Source: Duganella alba (GTDB taxonomy: Bacteria > Pseudomonadota > Gammaproteobacteria > Burkholderiales > Burkholderiaceae_D). Taken from it: a stretch of 64,000 bases of DNA. The DNA lies in the NCBI RefSeq assembly GCF_009674495.1, contig NZ_WKJN01000001.1:62001-126000 (forward strand), in the 5' to 3' direction. How positions within the stretch are numbered: the first letter of the stretch is position 1; every line of letters begins with the position of its first letter. Shown here one piece after another: positions 28,871 through 36,391 of this stretch. The notes below the pieces were generated by a model. The model made no database searches. It worked only from the letters and a program-made list of their open reading frames with translations, and had not been told where the DNA came from. Position numbers and translations under genes: made by a program.

Positions 28871-29125
28871 ATGGTTATTAACGTAAAATTTTTCGCCAGC
28901 GTGCGCGAGGCGGTGGGTGCGTCGTCGGAGTCGATGGCGCTGCCGGCCGGTGTCGCCACGGTGGGCGCGTTGCGAGAGCATCTGGCCGCGCGCGGCGAGC
29001 AGTGGCGCGAGGCGCTGGGTCATCCGGCGCTGCGCATGGCTTGCAATCAGGTGATGTGCGGCGCCGACACGGCGATTGCCGACGGCGCCGAAGTGGCGTT
29101 CTTCCCGCCGGTGACCGGCGGCTAG
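28871..29125 (+). CDS. moaD: Molybdopterin synthase sulfur-carrier subunit
   Basis: The 84-residue ubiquitin-like protein begins VINVKFFASVREAVG and ends PPVTGG. The C-terminal Gly-Gly is thiocarboxylated and donates sulfur to precursor Z in complex with MoaE. The moaE gene, normally next, is not in the window; the next gene is on the other strand and its stop codon overlaps this one. Confidence 0.93.
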   Translation: MVINVKFFASVREAVGASSESMALPAGVATVGALREHLAARGEQWREALGHPALRMACNQVMCGADTAIADGAEVAFFPPVTGG

Positions 29126-29364
29126 GTGGTCTTTTTGCGCTTGCGGGCGGCGGCCAGGTCGTCGCACATGCCGCAGGCCTTGGCGTGCCGGTAGCGGCGC
29201 CAGCTCGCGTAGGTGAATATCGCAGCGGCGATCAGCGCCCATGCGCCGGCGCTCAGGTAGTCTTCTTTCGCGGTTGAGCCTTTGAGCCACTCCACTGCGG
29301 CCAGGATCGCGAACAGCGGCACGCCGGCCAGCAGGAAGCGTTTCATCCAGAATATCGCACCCAT
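29122..29364 (-). CDS. Small membrane protein, unknown function
   Basis: The 80-residue protein has two likely membrane helices (about 8-24 and 39-55) and a basic tail. A CGMC pair near residue 66 could bind metal or form a disulfide. GGGAGA precedes the ATG at 29364, which supports it as a real gene. The stop overlaps that of moaD, with the genes convergent. I do not recognise a family. Confidence 0.7.
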   Translation of the reverse strand: MGAIFWMKRFLLAGVPLFAILAAVEWLKGSTAKEDYLSAGAWALIAAAIFTYASWRRYRHAKACGMCDDLAAARKRKKTT

Positions 29365-29397
29365 TGTATCTCCCTCGTTTTTTATTGGACCGAATGC

Positions 29398-30639
29398 ATG
29401 CAGTCTAGTTTGACACCTTTTCGCGTCGCCGTCATCGGCGGCGGTCCCGCCGGACTGATGGCAGCGCAGACGCTGGCGCAGGGCGGGGCGCAGGTGGACG
29501 TCTATGATGCCATGGCCTCGGTGGGCCGCAAGTTTTTGCTGGCCGGGCGCAGTGGCATGAACATCACGCATGCCGAGGCTTATCCCGATTTCGTCACCCG
29601 CTACGGCGCCAGCGCACAGCCGCTCAAGCCCATGCTGGACGCCTTCGGCCCGCAGGCGGTGCGCGACTTTGTGCACGGCCTGGGCCTGGAGACCTTTGTC
29701 GGCACCTCGGGCCGCGTGTTCCCGACCGATATGAAGGCGGCGCTGCTGCTGCGCGCCTGGGTGCACCGCCTGCGCGAAAGCGGCGTGCAGTTCCACATGC
29801 GCCACCGCTGGCAGGGCTGGCGCGACGATGCGCTGCTGTTCGCAACGCCGGACGGCGAACTGGCCGTGCGCGCCGACGCGGTGATCCTGGCCCTGGGCGG
29901 TGGCAGCTGGGCGCGGCTTGGTTCGGATGGCGCCTGGCTGCCGCTGCTGGCGGCGCGCGGCGTCGAGGTGGCGCCGCTGGCGCCGGCCAATTGCGGCTTC
30001 GATGTGGACTGGAGCGCGTTTTTCAGCAGCCGCCATGCCGGCGAGCCGTTGATGACGGTGGTGGTGATCGCGCGCGATGCGCAGGGCGTTGAAATGCGCA
30101 AGCAGGGGCAGTTCGTGGTGACGCAGGGCGGTGTGGAGGGCAGCCTGATTTACGCCTTGTCCGCGCCGCTGCGCGACCAGATCGCGGCCGAGGGCCACAC
30201 CACCATCTGGCTGGACCTGATGCCCGACTGGAGCGAACAGCGGGTGCTGGACGAAGTGTCGCGGCCGCGCGGCGCGCGCTCCATGGCCAGCCACCTGCAG
30301 AGCCGCCTTGGGATCAAGGGGGTGAAGGCCGGGCTGCTGCGCGAGTGCCTGGGCAAGGAGCAGTACAGCGATGAGGGGCAACTGGCGGCGGCGATCAAGC
30401 GGCTGCCGGTGCGCCTGGTGCGTCCGCGCCCGATCGATGAGGCGATCAGCAGCGCCGGCGGCGTGCGCTGGGAAGCGTTACAGGGAACCATGCTGAAGGC
30501 GGCGCCGGGCGTGTTCGTCGCCGGCGAGATGATCGACTGGGAGGCGCCGACCGGCGGCTATCTGCTCACCGGCTGCTTCGCCGGCGGCGTGGCGGCGGCG
30601 CGCGACGCGCTGGCGTGGCGCCAGCTCACTCCCAGCTGA
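29398..30639 (+). CDS. FAD-dependent oxidoreductase (HI0933/BaiN-like, TIGR03862-type)
   Basis: The 413-residue flavoprotein has the N-terminal dinucleotide motif VAVIGGGPAGLMAA (about 10-23), a conserved GRKFLLAGRSGMNITH block, and a C-terminal FAD-closing region FVAGEMIDWEAPTGGYLLTGCFAGG. These are the marks of the HI0933-like family, whose substrates are mostly unknown. It is divergent from the 80-residue membrane protein (34 bases) and its last 14 bases overlap the end of the GIN-domain gene. Confidence 0.88.
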   Translation: MQSSLTPFRVAVIGGGPAGLMAAQTLAQGGAQVDVYDAMASVGRKFLLAGRSGMNITHAEAYPDFVTRYGASAQPLKPMLDAFGPQAVRDFVHGLGLETFVGTSGRVFPTDMKAALLLRAWVHRLRESGVQFHMRHRWQGWRDDALLFATPDGELAVRADAVILALGGGSWARLGSDGAWLPLLAARGVEVAPLAPANCGFDVDWSAFFSSRHAGEPLMTVVVIARDAQGVEMRKQGQFVVTQGGVEGSLIYALSAPLRDQIAAEGHTTIWLDLMPDWSEQRVLDEVSRPRGARSMASHLQSRLGIKGVKAGLLRECLGKEQYSDEGQLAAAIKRLPVRLVRPRPIDEAISSAGGVRWEALQGTMLKAAPGVFVAGEMIDWEAPTGGYLLTGCFAGGVAAARDALAWRQLTPS

Positions 30640-31432
30640 CGTCGCCCGATCCGGTGCGGCTGACGTTGCGCTGGTCAGGATTGCCGAGCACGCGGATATC
30701 GCCGCTGCCGCGCAGCGTCAGGTCGGCCGACTGCTTGGCGAAAACGTGGCTGGTGCCCGAGCCTTTCAGGTTCACCGTCACTTTTTCAGCCGCCAGGTGG
30801 CGCGCATCGAGGTCGCCGGAGCCGGTCAGCTCCGCGTTCAGCACCTTGCAACTGCCGGACGCGGTGATCTGGCCCGAACCGACCATCTCCAGTTCCACGT
30901 TCTCCGTGCTGCCGGCGTTCAGATTCAGATTGCCGCTGCCGTGGGCGCCGGCGGTCAGCGAGCGATAGCGGCCGCTGAAGGTCACATTGCCCGAACCATG
31001 CAACTGCAGTTCCAGTTGTTCGCCATTGAAGCCGGACACCTTGGTGTCGCCGCTGCTGCTCACCACCAGTTCCTCCAGCGACGGCAGCACCAGTTCCACT
31101 TGCAGGCGGTGGCGCGGATTGAGCAGCATGCCCTTGGTGCCGATGTGCAGTTCGCGGCCATCCTGCACCGTCTCGATATTCGCCAGCGAACGCTGTTCGC
31201 CGCGCACCCGCAGCGAGGCGGCCGGCCCCTGCATCAGGATCAGGTCGATCGGACCGCTCAGTTCCACCGAGGTGGCCATGGCGTCGATCTTGCGGGCCTC
31301 GCTGCCCAGCGAGCGGCCGGCGGTGCTGCTGGGACTGCTGCTGCCGTAGGCTTTCAGCATGCTGTAGCTGACGCCGATCAGCACAAAGGCCAGTACCAGC
31401 AGGCCGGCTCCGATTTTCATTAAAGCGCGCAT
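30626..31432 (-). CDS. Head GIN-domain (DUF2807) protein
   Basis: The 268-residue protein has an N-terminal signal-anchor helix (about 6-24) and a long beta-helix made of the repeating SGSGDL/GSGNV-type motif, the mark of DUF2807 (putative auto-transporter adhesin head GIN). It is probably periplasmic and anchored in the inner membrane. GAGGAC precedes the ATG at 31432. It lies 7 bases after the HAAS/DUF1700 gene, and the pairing of these two families is known from other bacteria, where it is linked to envelope stress. Function here is inferred from that pairing only. Confidence 0.85.
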   Translation of the reverse strand: MRALMKIGAGLLVLAFVLIGVSYSMLKAYGSSSPSSTAGRSLGSEARKIDAMATSVELSGPIDLILMQGPAASLRVRGEQRSLANIETVQDGRELHIGTKGMLLNPRHRLQVELVLPSLEELVVSSSGDTKVSGFNGEQLELQLHGSGNVTFSGRYRSLTAGAHGSGNLNLNAGSTENVELEMVGSGQITASGSCKVLNAELTGSGDLDARHLAAEKVTVNLKGSGTSHVFAKQSADLTLRGSGDIRVLGNPDQRNVSRTGSGDVSWE

Positions 31433-31439
31433 ATTGTCC

Positions 31440-32234
31440 TCATCGTCCGCGCAGCAGCGAGACATTCATCGCCGCATAGCGTTTCAGGCCTATCACGGTG
31501 TAACGGGTCAGCACCACGCTGATCAGGCACAGGCCGATGCCGCCGAGGATCAGTCCCAGGCCGATCAGGGACTGGGTGGTGCGGGCGCCGCTGTCGAAAT
31601 CGGTGGTGATGTGGACGTCGCCGGCGGCGACCGATTCGGCGCGGTTCAGCAAACGGCCGCTGCGGCTCAGATTCTCGCTGTCGGCCGACGGGCTGTCCGG
31701 GTCTTCCTTGCCGACTTCGACGCCCATGTTGTTGATCGAGACGCGCCAGCCCTGGGTGTCTTCTTCCTCGGCCTGGGTGTCGAAGTGGGAATTGGTGAAT
31801 TCCATGATCTGGCGCAGCGGGCCTTCGAGCGCCAGTTCGTTCTGGCCCGACAGGCCGCTGGCGGTCAGCGCCACGCCGCCGATGTAAAAGGCAAACGCCG
31901 AAATGTAGATCGCGCCCAGCAGGCTGGCGTAGACCATGGCCGGAATCACCATGAACAGGTTGAAGATGGCCAGGCCGATGAAGGACACCATGGCCCGCGC
32001 CAGGTTGAACGGCGTTTTCTTTTGCTCGAAGGCGCTCATGTGGGCGTTGGCGCGCAGGGTCATGGCGATCTTGCGCGGTTCGTCCAGCTCCTGGTACACC
32101 TCGGCCTCGCTCCGGCCGGCCACCAGGCCGTCGATGAAGCGCTGCTCGTAGTAGGCCAGGGTCTTGGCCACCGTTTCCGGCGGCAGACCCTGCATGGCCT
32201 TGGTGAGCGCGTCGAGGTAGTCCTGCTTGGTCAT
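31440..32234 (-). CDS. DUF1700/HAAS signalling-domain membrane protein
   Basis: The 264-residue protein begins with the HAAS domain (MTKQDYLDALTKAMQGLP, about 1-85), a small helical module found on membrane proteins of signalling loci. Membrane helices follow at about 90-150, then an extracytoplasmic region, and a last helix near 235-255. GGGAAG precedes the ATG at 32234; the longer frame to 32345 lacks support. The gene is upstream of and linked to the GIN-domain gene. In many genomes a PadR regulator precedes such genes, but none is found here. Confidence 0.82.
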   Translation of the reverse strand: MTKQDYLDALTKAMQGLPPETVAKTLAYYEQRFIDGLVAGRSEAEVYQELDEPRKIAMTLRANAHMSAFEQKKTPFNLARAMVSFIGLAIFNLFMVIPAMVYASLLGAIYISAFAFYIGGVALTASGLSGQNELALEGPLRQIMEFTNSHFDTQAEEEDTQGWRVSINNMGVEVGKEDPDSPSADSENLSRSGRLLNRAESVAAGDVHITTDFDSGARTTQSLIGLGLILGGIGLCLISVVLTRYTVIGLKRYAAMNVSLLRGR

Positions 32235-32372
32235 GATGTCAGCTTCCCAATGTTTCTCTAAGTTCATCGCAATATAAGGCTTTGCCGATGATGCGACTGT
32301 ACGCAGCCGCCCGTCCAGATGCCAGCGGCATGTGACAGGCTGCATAAATGACCGACAGGCGACCGAAAAGGG

Positions 32373-33800
32373 CTACTGGGCGGCGCTCCTCTTCAGCAGG
32401 GCGGCGGCGGCGACGCCGCTGCGGACCGCCGATTCCAGCGTGGCCGGATAGTCGCCGGCCGTGTAATCGCCGGCCAGCACCAGGCCGGGCAGGCCGCTGT
32501 CGTTGGACGGCCGCTGCAGGCCGGGCGTGCTGGCGTAGGTGGCGCGCTTTTCGGTGATGACCTTGAACCAGTCCGGCCGGCCCAGCTCCGGGCGCTGGAA
32601 ATCCACCGCCAGCTGCACCGCCACGGCCTCGGCCAGCAGTTCCTGCGGCTGGTCGGCCGACTGGGCGGAGGCGCTGATGACCACCGCCAGCAGGCCGGGC
32701 TGGCTGGCGTCCAGCTGGCCGCGGTCGAACACGAACTGGCCGTAGTGGTGGTTGTACGGATCGTCCAGCAGCGCGTAGAACGGCAGGTCGAGTTTGACCG
32801 AGGCGGCGTATTGCAGGTAGACGGTGGTGATGGCTTCCGGCTCGAAGGCGGTCAGCTGGCTGCACAGGGCGGCGGTGTCGCATTCGGAAATATCGTGCAG
32901 CAGGGCGGCGGCCTGGCTGGCGCCGGTGGCCAGCACCACGCCGCTGAAATAGGTGCTCCAGGTGCCGCCGACCGCCGAACCGCTGATGTCCAGTTGCCAC
33001 AGGCGCCCTTCGATCGAGTGGATGGCCTGCACCTTGGCGCCGCTGCGGACGTTGCCGCCGTGCGCCTCGACGTAAGCGCTGGCGGCTTCCGGGAACAGCG
33101 CGCTGAGGTCGGCGCGCGGCAGCAGCATGTCGGAGGCGCGGCGCCTGGCGCCCAGGCTGTCGCGCAGCACATTGAGGAATACTTGGGCCGAGGCCCGTTC
33201 CGGCGGCGTGTTCAGCGCGGCCAGGCACAGCGGGCGCCACATCAGCTGGATCAGGCGCGGCGTCTGGTCGAAGCGGGCCAGCAGTTCGCTGACGCTGCAA
33301 TCCTGGTGCAGTTGCCAGCCCATCCAGCGGGCGGTGGTCGAGAAGCGGGCCAGGCTGAGTTTGTCTTCACGCGTCAGGCCCCGGGCGCGGAACAGGGCTG
33401 TTGCCAGGTGCAGCGGCGCCGGCAGCGGCAGCGACGGCGCCGCGAAGTCCATGCCGCCGGTGTTGGGCGGGTAGCGCATTTGCAGCGGCAGCGTCAGCAG
33501 CGCCTGCTCGCGGTCGATGCCGGCCAGCTTCATCAGGCGCAGCGATTCGCTGTAGGCGCCAAGCAGGATGTGCTGGCCGTTGTCGAGGTGGGCGCGGTCG
33601 GTTTCCACGCGGCGCGCGCGGCCGCCCAGGGTGCGCGCGGCTTCCAGCAGCGTGACCCTGTAGCCGGCCTGGGCCAGTTCGACCGCCGCCGCGCAGCCGG
33701 CCCAGCCGGCGCCGATCACCGCCACCGAACGGTAGGTCAGGCCGCGCTCCGCGTTGCCGCGTTTGTCGGCCGGCGTGCCGGCGATCTCCGGATCAGCCAC
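32373..33800 (-). CDS. hpnE: Hydroxysqualene dehydroxylase
   Basis: The 475-residue FAD-dependent amine-oxidase-like enzyme converts hydroxysqualene to squalene in the HpnCDE route. It has an FAD motif SVAVIGAGWAGCAAAVELA (about 25-43), LLEAARTLGGRARR, and a C-terminal LVLAGDYTAGDYPATLESAV. It starts with GTG at 33800, overlapping hpnD by 8 bases, so translation is probably coupled; a later start is possible. It is last in the hpn unit. Confidence 0.93.
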   Translation of the reverse strand: MADPEIAGTPADKRGNAERGLTYRSVAVIGAGWAGCAAAVELAQAGYRVTLLEAARTLGGRARRVETDRAHLDNGQHILLGAYSESLRLMKLAGIDREQALLTLPLQMRYPPNTGGMDFAAPSLPLPAPLHLATALFRARGLTREDKLSLARFSTTARWMGWQLHQDCSVSELLARFDQTPRLIQLMWRPLCLAALNTPPERASAQVFLNVLRDSLGARRRASDMLLPRADLSALFPEAASAYVEAHGGNVRSGAKVQAIHSIEGRLWQLDISGSAVGGTWSTYFSGVVLATGASQAAALLHDISECDTAALCSQLTAFEPEAITTVYLQYAASVKLDLPFYALLDDPYNHHYGQFVFDRGQLDASQPGLLAVVISASAQSADQPQELLAEAVAVQLAVDFQRPELGRPDWFKVITEKRATYASTPGLQRPSNDSGLPGLVLAGDYTAGDYPATLESAVRSGVAAAALLKRSAAQ

Positions 33801-34626
33801 GAATATAAGTCTTCCAGGCCAGCCACAGCTTGCGCAGCGGCGTCAGGGAAATGCGGTGTTGCAGCACGTGGTAGCCGTCGGCTTCCACCTCGGTCAGCAG
33901 GGTGCGGTAGATGGCCGACATCATCAGGCCGGGACGCTGGGCGCGGCGGTCTTCCTTCGGCAGCAGCGCGAAGGCTTCGTCGTAGACGGTCTGGGCGCGG
34001 GCGATCTGGAACGCCATCAGCTTTTCGAACTTGTCGGTGTGCTTGGCGTTGAGGATCTCGGCGGCGGTGACGTTGAACTGTTGCAACTCGTTGATCGGCA
34101 GGTAGATGCGGCCTTTGCGCGCGTCTTCGCCGACGTCGCGGATGATGTTGGTCAGCTGGAAGGCCAGGCCCAGTTTCTCGGCGAATTGCAGCGTTTGCGG
34201 ATTGGTCACGCCGAAGATGCTGGCCGACAGGATGCCGACCACGCTGGCCACATGCCAGCAGTATTTATTCAGCGCAGGATAGTCGAGGTAGCGGGTCTGG
34301 TTCAGGTCCATTTCCATGCCGTCGATGATGGCCTGGAAATGTTCTTCCTTCAGATCGTAGGCTTGCAGGTGCGGTTGCAGCGCCTGCGTGACCGGGTGGG
34401 TCTGGCCGCCGGCGTACATCTTGCTTATCTCCGTGCGCCACCAGGCCAGCTTGATGCGGGCGATCGATTCGTCCGTGCATTCATCCACGGTGTCGTCCAC
34501 TTCGCGGCAAAACGCGTACAGGGCGGTAATGGCACGGCGACGCTCCGGCGGCAGGAACAAAAAGCTGTAGTAAAAACTGGAGCCGCTTTGGGCGGTCTTT
34601 TGCTGGCAGTAGTCGTCGGGAGACAT
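33793..34626 (-). CDS. hpnD: Presqualene diphosphate synthase
   Basis: The 277-residue squalene/phytoene-synthase-family protein couples two farnesyl diphosphates into presqualene diphosphate. It has the two Asp-rich metal sites DDTVDE (about 44-49) and NIIRDVGEDA (about 168-177), and SFYYSFLFLPPERRRAI near the start. Together with HpnC and HpnE it makes squalene without a classical squalene synthase, feeding hopanoids. Its partner hpnC is about 750 bases upstream, an unusual split. The squalene-hopene cyclase gene is not in the window. Confidence 0.95.
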   Translation of the reverse strand: MSPDDYCQQKTAQSGSSFYYSFLFLPPERRRAITALYAFCREVDDTVDECTDESIARIKLAWWRTEISKMYAGGQTHPVTQALQPHLQAYDLKEEHFQAIIDGMEMDLNQTRYLDYPALNKYCWHVASVVGILSASIFGVTNPQTLQFAEKLGLAFQLTNIIRDVGEDARKGRIYLPINELQQFNVTAAEILNAKHTDKFEKLMAFQIARAQTVYDEAFALLPKEDRRAQRPGLMMSAIYRTLLTEVEADGYHVLQHRISLTPLRKLWLAWKTYIRG

Positions 34627-34744
34627 GAATAAAAAGCAATAGGCTATTCGAAGCCGCTATTCTATAGGAAGGGGGAACGTAGTGGTCTGCTACTTGAGGC
34701 GTTTTGCGGATACAATATGTTACCTTTGTCGGAGTTGCTTACGT

Positions 34745-35155
34745 ATGAATCTTCAGATTGTCATAGCCTTGCTTGTTATTCCAGTGTTTGCTGGATGTCA
34801 GGGCTCGTCTGCGGAGGATACGTCGCCGATGAAAACGGCCACGTATTACACGCAGAATTTACAGGAAGCGCATGAGGTGGCGGGCCGCTGCAAGCTGCTG
34901 GATGCGCACAAACAACACACCCTCAGCGCGGGGGATTACCAGGAATGGCAGATTTCCAATGAGGGTGTGAATTGCCAGACGGCCTTGTCGGTGTCGGAGG
35001 CGGCGTCGATGCGCGAGCTGGTGCTGAAGCAGTCCAAGCCCTCAACGCCGGTCGCCTTGCCCAAAGTCTCGGCCCCGCCGTCATCCGCCGCGCCCTCCGT
35101 GCGCGAGCGCAGCGACCAGAAACTCAGCGCCTCCCGGACTCTCGCTCCTGTTTGA
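34745..35155 (+). CDS. Small lipoprotein, EexN-like
   Basis: The 136-residue protein has a lipoprotein signal ending in VFAGC (Cys 18), then a segment with TATYYTQN, GRC and GVNCQTA that matches the spacing of EexN-type entry-exclusion lipoproteins (YY..., C, then NC..A). A Pro/Ser-rich tail follows. EexN proteins on conjugative plasmids block uptake of similar plasmids, but chromosomal relatives are common and their function is unknown. The ATG at 34745 is favoured over 34682 because it gives a proper signal peptide. It lies on the opposite strand inside the hpn cluster, between hpnC and hpnD. Confidence 0.6.
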   Translation: MNLQIVIALLVIPVFAGCQGSSAEDTSPMKTATYYTQNLQEAHEVAGRCKLLDAHKQHTLSAGDYQEWQISNEGVNCQTALSVSEAASMRELVLKQSKPSTPVALPKVSAPPSSAAPSVRERSDQKLSASRTLAPV

Positions 35156-35314
35156 TGGAGTCAAGCAAGGCTTGCGTCTCACCTAATTTCTTGTCCATGT
35201 CGACAGATTTCTGATCGCTGGCCTCCGTCTGTCGCTTGAGTTCAGTTTGACATCGCTGCGCGCCTCGTTGGCGACAAGCATCGCGTCAACTTCCTCTCTG
35301 GCCATGTCTGCCAT
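35124..35314 (-). pseudogene. Relic of a small coiled-coil protein, split by a frameshift
   Basis: From ATG at 35314 (GGAG eight bases before it) the minus strand reads MADMAREEVDAMLVANEAR, SDVKL, then leaves a coding-like pattern and stops at 35183. A second frame, from about 35245, continues with TELKRQTEASDQKSVDMDKK and LGETQALLDSIKQ and stops at 35124. Restoring one A in the AAA run near 35246-35248 would join them into one charged, helical protein of about 63 residues. It could be a true frameshift or a sequencing error. The tail overlaps the end of the EexN-like gene. No family is recognised. Confidence 0.5.
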
Positions 35315-35379
35315 GGTCGCCGCTCCGGCTACTGGTTTCCCAGTATAGGCTTGCGGGTGGTGGCGTCAATTGAGGCGAC

Positions 35380-36222
35380 TCAAGCGGTGCGGAGTTCGGC
35401 TTTCAGGCGCTTTTTCATGCGGACGGCGGCCCAGAAGATGCCAACCCAGTCGCGGCGGGTCAGCTGCGGACGGTGCAGGAAGACGTCGTATTCGGCCGCT
35501 TCGATGGCGTCGAGGATGCGCAGGCCGCCCTGGACCACCATGCGCAGCTCAAAGCCGATCCGGCCCGGCAGGCGCAAGGCCAGCGGCGCGCCGCTCAGCA
35601 TCAGTTTGCGCGCGCGGTCGACCTCAAACCGCATCAGCGAACGCCAGCGCGGACGCGCGCTCGCGTGATCCAGCGCCGCCGGCGAGATCGCATAGCGGTT
35701 CAGATCCTCCAGCGGGATATAAATACGCTCCTTGTGCAGATCCACCGCCACATCCTGCAGGAAGTTAATTAGCTGCAGCGCCGTGCAGATGGCGTCCGAA
35801 TCGCGCACATTTTCCTCGTCGGCCGCGCCATACAGGTGCAACATCATGAAGCCGACCGGATTGGCCGAGCGGGCGCAATAGTCCAGCAGCGCGTCATAGG
35901 TGGCGTAGCGCGTCACCATCACATCCTGCTTAAAGGCCGACAACAGCTCGTACAGCGGCTTGAGCGGCATATCGTATTCCCGTACCACCTGCGCCAGTCG
36001 CTCGAACATCGGCTGGTGATCGGTCGCGCCGGCTTCGATGCGGGCCAGTGCCGCCTCGTAGGCGTTCAGCGCGGCCAGACGTTCTTCCGGCGCGGCATCT
36101 CCCTCATCGGCCAGATCGTCGGCGCTGCGGGCGAAGGCATAGATGGCTTCCACCGCCGGGCGCAAGCGCTTGGGCAGCAAAATCGAAGCGACAGGGAAGT
36201 TTTCGTAGTGATCGACCGGCAT
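35380..36222 (-). CDS. hpnC: Hydroxysqualene synthase
   Basis: The 280-residue squalene/phytoene-synthase-family protein turns presqualene diphosphate into hydroxysqualene. It starts MPVDHYENFPVASILLPKRL and has Asp-rich sites SADDLADEGD (about 33-42) and NFLQDVAVDLHKERIYIPLE (about 160-180). I chose ATG 36222, which matches the usual family start; the frame is open to 36330 without sequence support. It is followed on its strand by the coiled-coil relic and not directly by hpnD. Confidence 0.93.
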   Translation of the reverse strand: MPVDHYENFPVASILLPKRLRPAVEAIYAFARSADDLADEGDAAPEERLAALNAYEAALARIEAGATDHQPMFERLAQVVREYDMPLKPLYELLSAFKQDVMVTRYATYDALLDYCARSANPVGFMMLHLYGAADEENVRDSDAICTALQLINFLQDVAVDLHKERIYIPLEDLNRYAISPAALDHASARPRWRSLMRFEVDRARKLMLSGAPLALRLPGRIGFELRMVVQGGLRILDAIEAAEYDVFLHRPQLTRRDWVGIFWAAVRMKKRLKAELRTA

Positions 36223-36307
36223 AGAACAGGGCAAGCGGCAGGTGCCGGGGTGAGGTTTCCAGCGCGTAATGGTAGTGCCATCATGAAATAAGAGCAAGGT
36301 CAAAATT

Positions 36308-36375
36308 AATGACGCGCCAGTCATTTGCAAACCAAGTTATTCGGCTTATAATTTATAAATAACCTGTCAGTCATT
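36308..36375 (+). promoter_or_regulatory. RND operon promoter flanked by two matching operators
   Basis: A -10 TATAAT (36347-36352) is preceded after 16 bases by TTGCAA (36325-36330). Two related 18-base elements bracket it: AATGACGCGCCAGTCATT (36308-36325) and, on the minus strand, AATGACTGACAGGTTATT (36358-36375). Written in the same orientation they agree at 14 of 18 positions. The first is a good palindrome. One overlaps the -35 and the other the start of transcription, as expected for a TetR-type repressor. No such regulator gene is adjacent. Confidence 0.7.
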
Positions 36376-36391
36376 AAAAAAGGAAGCCGCT

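Noticed and set aside
34745..35155. A conjugative or integrative element at the EexN-like gene
   Set aside because: There is no integrase, relaxase, transfer gene or attachment repeat nearby; only the single lipoprotein is suggestive.
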